From contig CM046348.1 in the NCBI GenBank assembly GCA_025403435.1, positions 21,387,899 to 21,451,898 on the forward strand: a DNA stretch of 64,000 bases. Reading direction: 5' to 3'. The notes under the pieces were generated by a model. It worked only from the letters and a program-made list of their open reading frames with translations. It was not told where the DNA came from and did no database searches. Below, piece after piece: positions 59,713 through 64,000 of the stretch. Positions within the stretch are counted from its first letter, which is position 1. Each line of letters opens with the position of its first letter. Source of the DNA: Artocarpus heterophyllus (taxonomy: Eukaryota; Streptophyta; Magnoliopsida; Rosales; Moraceae). The position numbers were made by a program, and so were the translations under genes.

Positions 59713-60916
59713 ATTTTTGGGAAACAATGGTGCAGACAACCCTTAAATGTTCTCTTCCTACTTCTAAGACCATTGAAAATAGTATATTTTGCACCAAGTG
59801 TAGCAATTTATGTAAAATTTAAGGTTAATCTCGGAAATAGTCCTTGCAATTTATCTTTAGTTTCACTTTAATTCCTAATTTTTAAAACATCTTAAACTTA
59901 ACCTTTAGCTATTAATTTGTTTCACTTTTATGCTTTGATTAGTACGAGTTAAAATTAGAGGGAAAGAAAACATTGGAAGGATTTTGGGATGAAAATTAAT
60001 ATGATGGGTTGTTTGGTAGAAAAGAAATTAGAATACAAAGGAAAAATATATGGAAGAAATGAACGTGGGTCCCACTAAAATTGATCTCTTTAAATATGGA
60101 TGAATTTTGTGAGGGAAAAGTTTCACAACAAGGCAAAGAAAATAAAGTTACCAATCTATCCTTCTTTTTCATCAAAATTCTAACAAAAAATTTGAGCACT
60201 AAATTAGAGAGATAGCTAAATAATATTTAAGCAAAATGATAATTATATTAATAATATTTTTTTTATTTTTTTGGTTTTTCTTACAATACCAAGCAAAAGA
60301 AAACAAAATCATTTTCTTTTTACTTTTACATACCAAACAACCAAAAAAAAGATCAAAATTTTTCTTTTTTTATAGTTTTTTTTCCTCTATACTATTTTTT
60401 TCCCTCCAATTTTCTTTTCTTCTTATTGAACGGGCCATCAGTCTTTGTCATCAGTTGTGTGTTAAAAAGAGAATTGCGTTGACCCCAAAAAAAAAAAGGA
60501 ATGCTGCTTCTTTGCGACTTGCATGTACATCGAAACGACAAGTCATTTTCTCTCTCCGTAGGCGCTTTTGCTTGTCTTTTTTCTTTTTCCCCTAATTAAA
60601 AAAAAATAAAAATGAATCGTACAACTTGTACAAAGACAAAAATACCCTTCTAGAAACTTGATCGTCAAACCTCGAAACGGCGTCCTATGAGCCCTGACTC
60701 TGTACCTTCCAATATCCTCGATGTTTGCCTTTCTGTTTGGGAAATCTCAACCATCATTGAAACCTCACCGCTTAATGGACATCATGCGGCCTCTTCAGTT
60801 CGTTATATATTACATATATATATATCTATATATGATACATATTCTTACATATCTTTCTCATACATACAAACCAGATTTGCAGCGTATACAATTAAGAAAG
60901 ATAAATTATTATAGAG
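59713..60916. other. Upstream region of the methyltransferase gene, with a MITE
   Basis: A MITE-like element lies at 60005-60342, with ends GGGTTGTTTGGTAGAAAAG and, inverted, GGTTGTTTGGTATGTAAAAG. Beyond it, 60400-60916 probably includes promoter and 5' leader: an AT-rich TATATATATATC tract near 60817-60835 and CT-rich patches. ORFs here (up to 119 codons) are low-complexity frames without domains. Confidence 0.5.
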
Positions 60917-62761
60917 ATGAGTACGAAAGAGGGTTGTATACAACACTACCGCAGCTCTCAGATGATATTGCTGGTTGGGGAAGGCGACTTTTCGTTTTCT
61001 GCTTGCTTAGCTAGAGCCTTTGGCACTGCCCATAACATGGTCGCCACTTCTTTGGATTCTCAATGTACATATAATTAGTTGCTATATGAATGTATGTGTG
61101 TGTATATATATATATATGTAATGAAATTACATAAAGCTTCACACAGACACACACGCACACACACTTTCACGTGTGTACTTTACAGATTTTTTGTTGTCAC
61201 ACGCTTTAGTCTTGTGTGTTGCGACTAATTCATGTTTCTTTTTTTTTAAAAAAATCTTAATTTGTGATTTATAAGTTGTTTGTTTTATTGGTCTTTCAGG
61301 GACGTTATTGAAAAAGCATTGGAGCTGTGTAGGGCATTTGGAGGACTTGGAGAAACTAGGGTGCTTGGTTTTGCATGAAGTTGATGTGCACGACATGAAC
61401 AAACATCCCACACTAGTAGACATGAAATTTGACATCATCATTTTTAATTTTCCTCATGCAGGTCACACCTATGGGCTGTGTGAAAAAGACATAATCCTCA
61501 TAGAGAAAGAAGTATACTTCGTCATCATATATTTTACTCTCTCACGCTTTGATATTTTCGTATATAATCATATAAATATAATTGTGCATTAAATTATAGA
61601 GTTGTGTTGAATTGGCGTTGAACTTGTTGTTGGCCGTTGGGATGGAGCTAATGTGGATGTTCCACTTGCCAATATTGACGTGAGGATATTCAATGTTGAT
61701 TAATATAATTGGATACTAATGAATAATCATATGATAGGTATTTTTCATGTCCACCTCCAAAATCCTAGTTAATTAGTTTAAGTGGTCAAAATTTGTTGGG
61801 TTTACAAATTGTGTAATACTAATATTCAATTTTCAATTAAATATTAAATAAAAAGGTTATTCACTTCCATTAAAAAAAATATGATACATTTTACTAAAGA
61901 GCTTTATCTTAAAATAATCTTGTGAGTGGAGTATTAGTTTCTTTTTTTTTTTCGTTATAATTATATTGGTCCTAGATTCACATATAACTTGTTCATATTG
62001 GGAATAGGCGGCACCAGAATTTGCTAAGAGGATTCTTTGGAAGCGCAGGTCAAATGTTGAACGAAGGTGGGGAGATTCATGTTACACATAGGGATGACCA
62101 TCCTTATAATGAATGGGAAGTGGAAAAGCAAGCCCAAAAAGCAGGTTTGATTTGCAAAGAGAAAACGGCATTCATAAAAGATTGCTATCCTGGCTACCAC
62201 AATAAGAGAGGCGGTTTTATCAACGGCAACAAAAAGTTCCCGATTGAGAACCCCTTCACCTTCAAGTTCATTGTTGCCTATGATGATAATCAAGAAACGA
62301 AGCTGCTCGCCGCCTGTTCTACTACTTCTAATCTTCATATGCCTGCAGGTGGTCATCAAGAACCGACATTGATCAGCTCTAATAAGACTGAGTCTGAAAT
62401 TCAAATTCCTCTTTTATCTGACGATGGTCAAATGAGCAGTGTTGGTGATCCGCTTGAAACAAAATTGATTAGTTTTAACACAGAGTCTGATCATCAAATG
62501 CTTGTTTTGTCTAAACATGATCAAATTCTTAGTGTTGGTGATCCTCATGAAACGACATTGATAGGTTCTAAGACTGAGTCTGACCATGATCAAATGTCTG
62601 CTTTATCAGACCATGATCAAATTCCTAGCGTTGGTGATCCCGATGAAACGACATTGATCAATTCTAAGAGTAGTACTGAGTCATCTTACCAAGATCAAAT
62701 CAATGTTTATGTGACCAAGATCAAATGCCTAGCGTTGGAGATCATCAAGAAAGAAAATTGA
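60917..62761 (+). CDS. BMT5-like (DUF2431) Rossmann methyltransferase with repeat-rich tail
   Basis: Three exons, 60917-61064, 61300-61511 and 62018-62761, give 367 aa with matching phases. ATG 60917 is chosen because an in-frame TAA lies just upstream and the sequence at once enters the conserved HYRSSQMILLVGEGDFSFS. That is the SAM-binding motif I of the 25S rRNA (uracil-N3)-methyltransferase BMT5-like family. Other family blocks: GCLVLHEVDVHDM, IIFNFPHAGH (the NFPH motif, residues 99-102), NLLRGFFGSAGQML, GGEIHVTHRDDHPYNEWEVE and CYPGYHNKRGG. The fold ends near residue 204. Residues 205-367 form an acidic, probably disordered tail with about four copies of a unit like DHDQIPSVGDPDETTLINSK. 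The yeast relative methylates 25S rRNA; many plant paralogues have no known substrate, so the activity here is inferred. Family proteins usually read SQGTL at the exon 1/2 join; this one reads SQWTL. Confidence 0.85.
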
Positions 62762-64000
62762 TCACTGCAAGTGCCAAGTCTAATCAGCCAGAGCCTAGTG
62801 TTAGTGATAATCAAGAAACAATGTAAATCAATCCTACCGCTAAGTCGGATCATCAAATTTGTATTTTATCCGACCATCTGATGACCAAGAAGAAAAGACA
62901 TCGATTAGTACTGGTCTTATTTAAGGTCATCAAGCTCTTGTTGGTGAATCATTATATGGATTATGATTTAAGATTGTGTGGAACTTTTGATTTCTTTAGG
63001 GAATTTATGTGATGTGTGTTTGGACTAATGGCTAGCTATTACTGTTTTAAATGCTTTTTTTTCTTTTTATTTTGTTTCCCTAAGAATAAATGATTAAGTG
63101 TTTCTGGCTTATGGTAACATGTATCGATGGTTCTTTGTGTTAATATTGAAATGTACTGGATGTTGTTTAATATGTTAGCCATTTTTTTGAGAATCACAAA
63201 TAATAAAAGCGGAAGCCCAAGATCGTACCTCCAGCCATAGCAATCAGATTTACAATCTTTGAGAACAATTAAGACCACTATAAAATTAGGGATTTATTGG
63301 CTAGTCTCTCCAAGACCTTATGCCCATGCAATAATGGTGACTTAGTACTGACTCTCTCTTGAAGACTATCCCACAGAAAATTCATTGATATATTTTTTTG
63401 GATGTCTTCTTCCCATCAAAGAAGATTCTTAAATAACTGTAGATAGGCAGTTATTACTCCAAAGGATGTGTCCTTATGTTTTTGAGGGACAAAAATACTG
63501 CAGTGGGCTTTAATTTTAAATTTAATAAGGGCCACAAGATATTTGAAAATATTTATTTATTTTTTTAAAAAATAAATAAATGTAATGTTAAAATGTTTCC
63601 AATATTCTCCTACTCAGCCTACAAAATACTTAATATGTATTAATTAAATTTAATACATAAACAAAACTTTTCCTAAATCCTTATACTCCATCAACAGAGT
63701 TTAAATAATATGAATCATGGTAGTAGGGCCTCTAAAGACGAGTATTACCTTCCATGTATTACTATGCAACTTTTTCCTTTGAATAAGAACAATATATAGG
63801 TCATTTCTGATTGAATGAGTTTCCAAAAGCTTATTTGAGGGTTTACTTAGGATTTATAACAAGTATATTGTCATTCTCTAAACTTTATGCATACAATCAA
63901 AATGAGAAGACAATTGAAATGCCTGGAGTTTTCCGTATCAACCAAAAATGCAATAAAACACCAAGGGTATTTCAATTATATGAAATCTACAAAATAAAAC
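62762..64000. other. 3' flank of the methyltransferase gene and unassigned end
   Basis: The first 200 bases continue the tail repeat in another frame (DQMPSVGDHQE, then a stop near 62824), so the original coding region was longer. After that the sequence is AT-rich. A stretch at 63180-63400 has intermediate composition, with an 80-codon minus-strand frame lacking recognisable domains. Nothing further is supported to the window end. Confidence 0.45.

Noticed and set aside
60236..60595. 119-codon frame upstream of the methyltransferase
   Set aside because: Poly-T/poly-A derived F/K-rich low complexity that partly overlaps a MITE. No start context or domain.

Overview
The window is nuclear DNA of a flowering plant, most likely a eudicot. 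It is AT-rich, its genes have many introns with GT-AG (and two apparent GC-AG) boundaries, and it carries plant-type F-box genes, a plant membrane-protein family (At3g27390-like), a BMT5-like (DUF2431) methyltransferase, Ty1/Copia remnants, PIF/Harbinger and hAT-type elements and many MITEs. The species cannot be named from the sequence alone. No rRNA, tRNA or CRISPR array was recognised.

The first 34 kb is one large inverted duplication. The left arm (1-11989, possibly continuing beyond the window edge) is mirrored by the right arm (19810-34021) around a 7.8 kb spacer. Each arm holds an F-box/FBA gene at its outer end and a second, At1g67623-like F-box gene further in. The right copies look intact (480 aa from 2 exons; 264 aa from 3 exons). 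In the left arm the first has an in-frame stop and the second has lost 2.3 kb including exon 2. The spacer holds an apparently complete 10-exon gene for a 591-aa At3g27390-like membrane protein on the minus strand. The left breakpoint lies 78 bp past its stop codon. The right breakpoint lies inside a 3.5 kb non-coding repeat element. The right arm therefore looks like the source and the left arm like the derived copy.

From 34 to 46 kb there is no confident host gene. This part has a Copia tail with its LTR (itself hit by a MITE), a tandem array of about 105-bp units, a foldback element of about 610 bp, a second non-coding element with the same kind of ends as the spacer element (42234-44407), and a degenerate minisatellite (44620-45365).

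At 46078-51046 lies a whole PIF/Harbinger element with a TTA target duplication. It sits inside a hAT-type MITE with an 8-bp target duplication. The Harbinger transposase is broken, and the element seems to carry pieces of two host genes: a WD40 (WDR44-like) 5' region and a signal-peptide exon.

From 54.5 to 64 kb there is a third, heavily damaged relative of the outer F-box gene (a Tourist-like MITE sits in its second exon), a direct duplication of about 1.15 kb flanking a Copia 3' end, and a three-exon BMT5-like methyltransferase gene whose long acidic tail is built from a repeated unit of about 23 residues.

The genes do not form a pathway. The biological story is structural: a young inverted duplication with unequal decay of its F-box copies, around one conserved gene, in a region dense with transposons.
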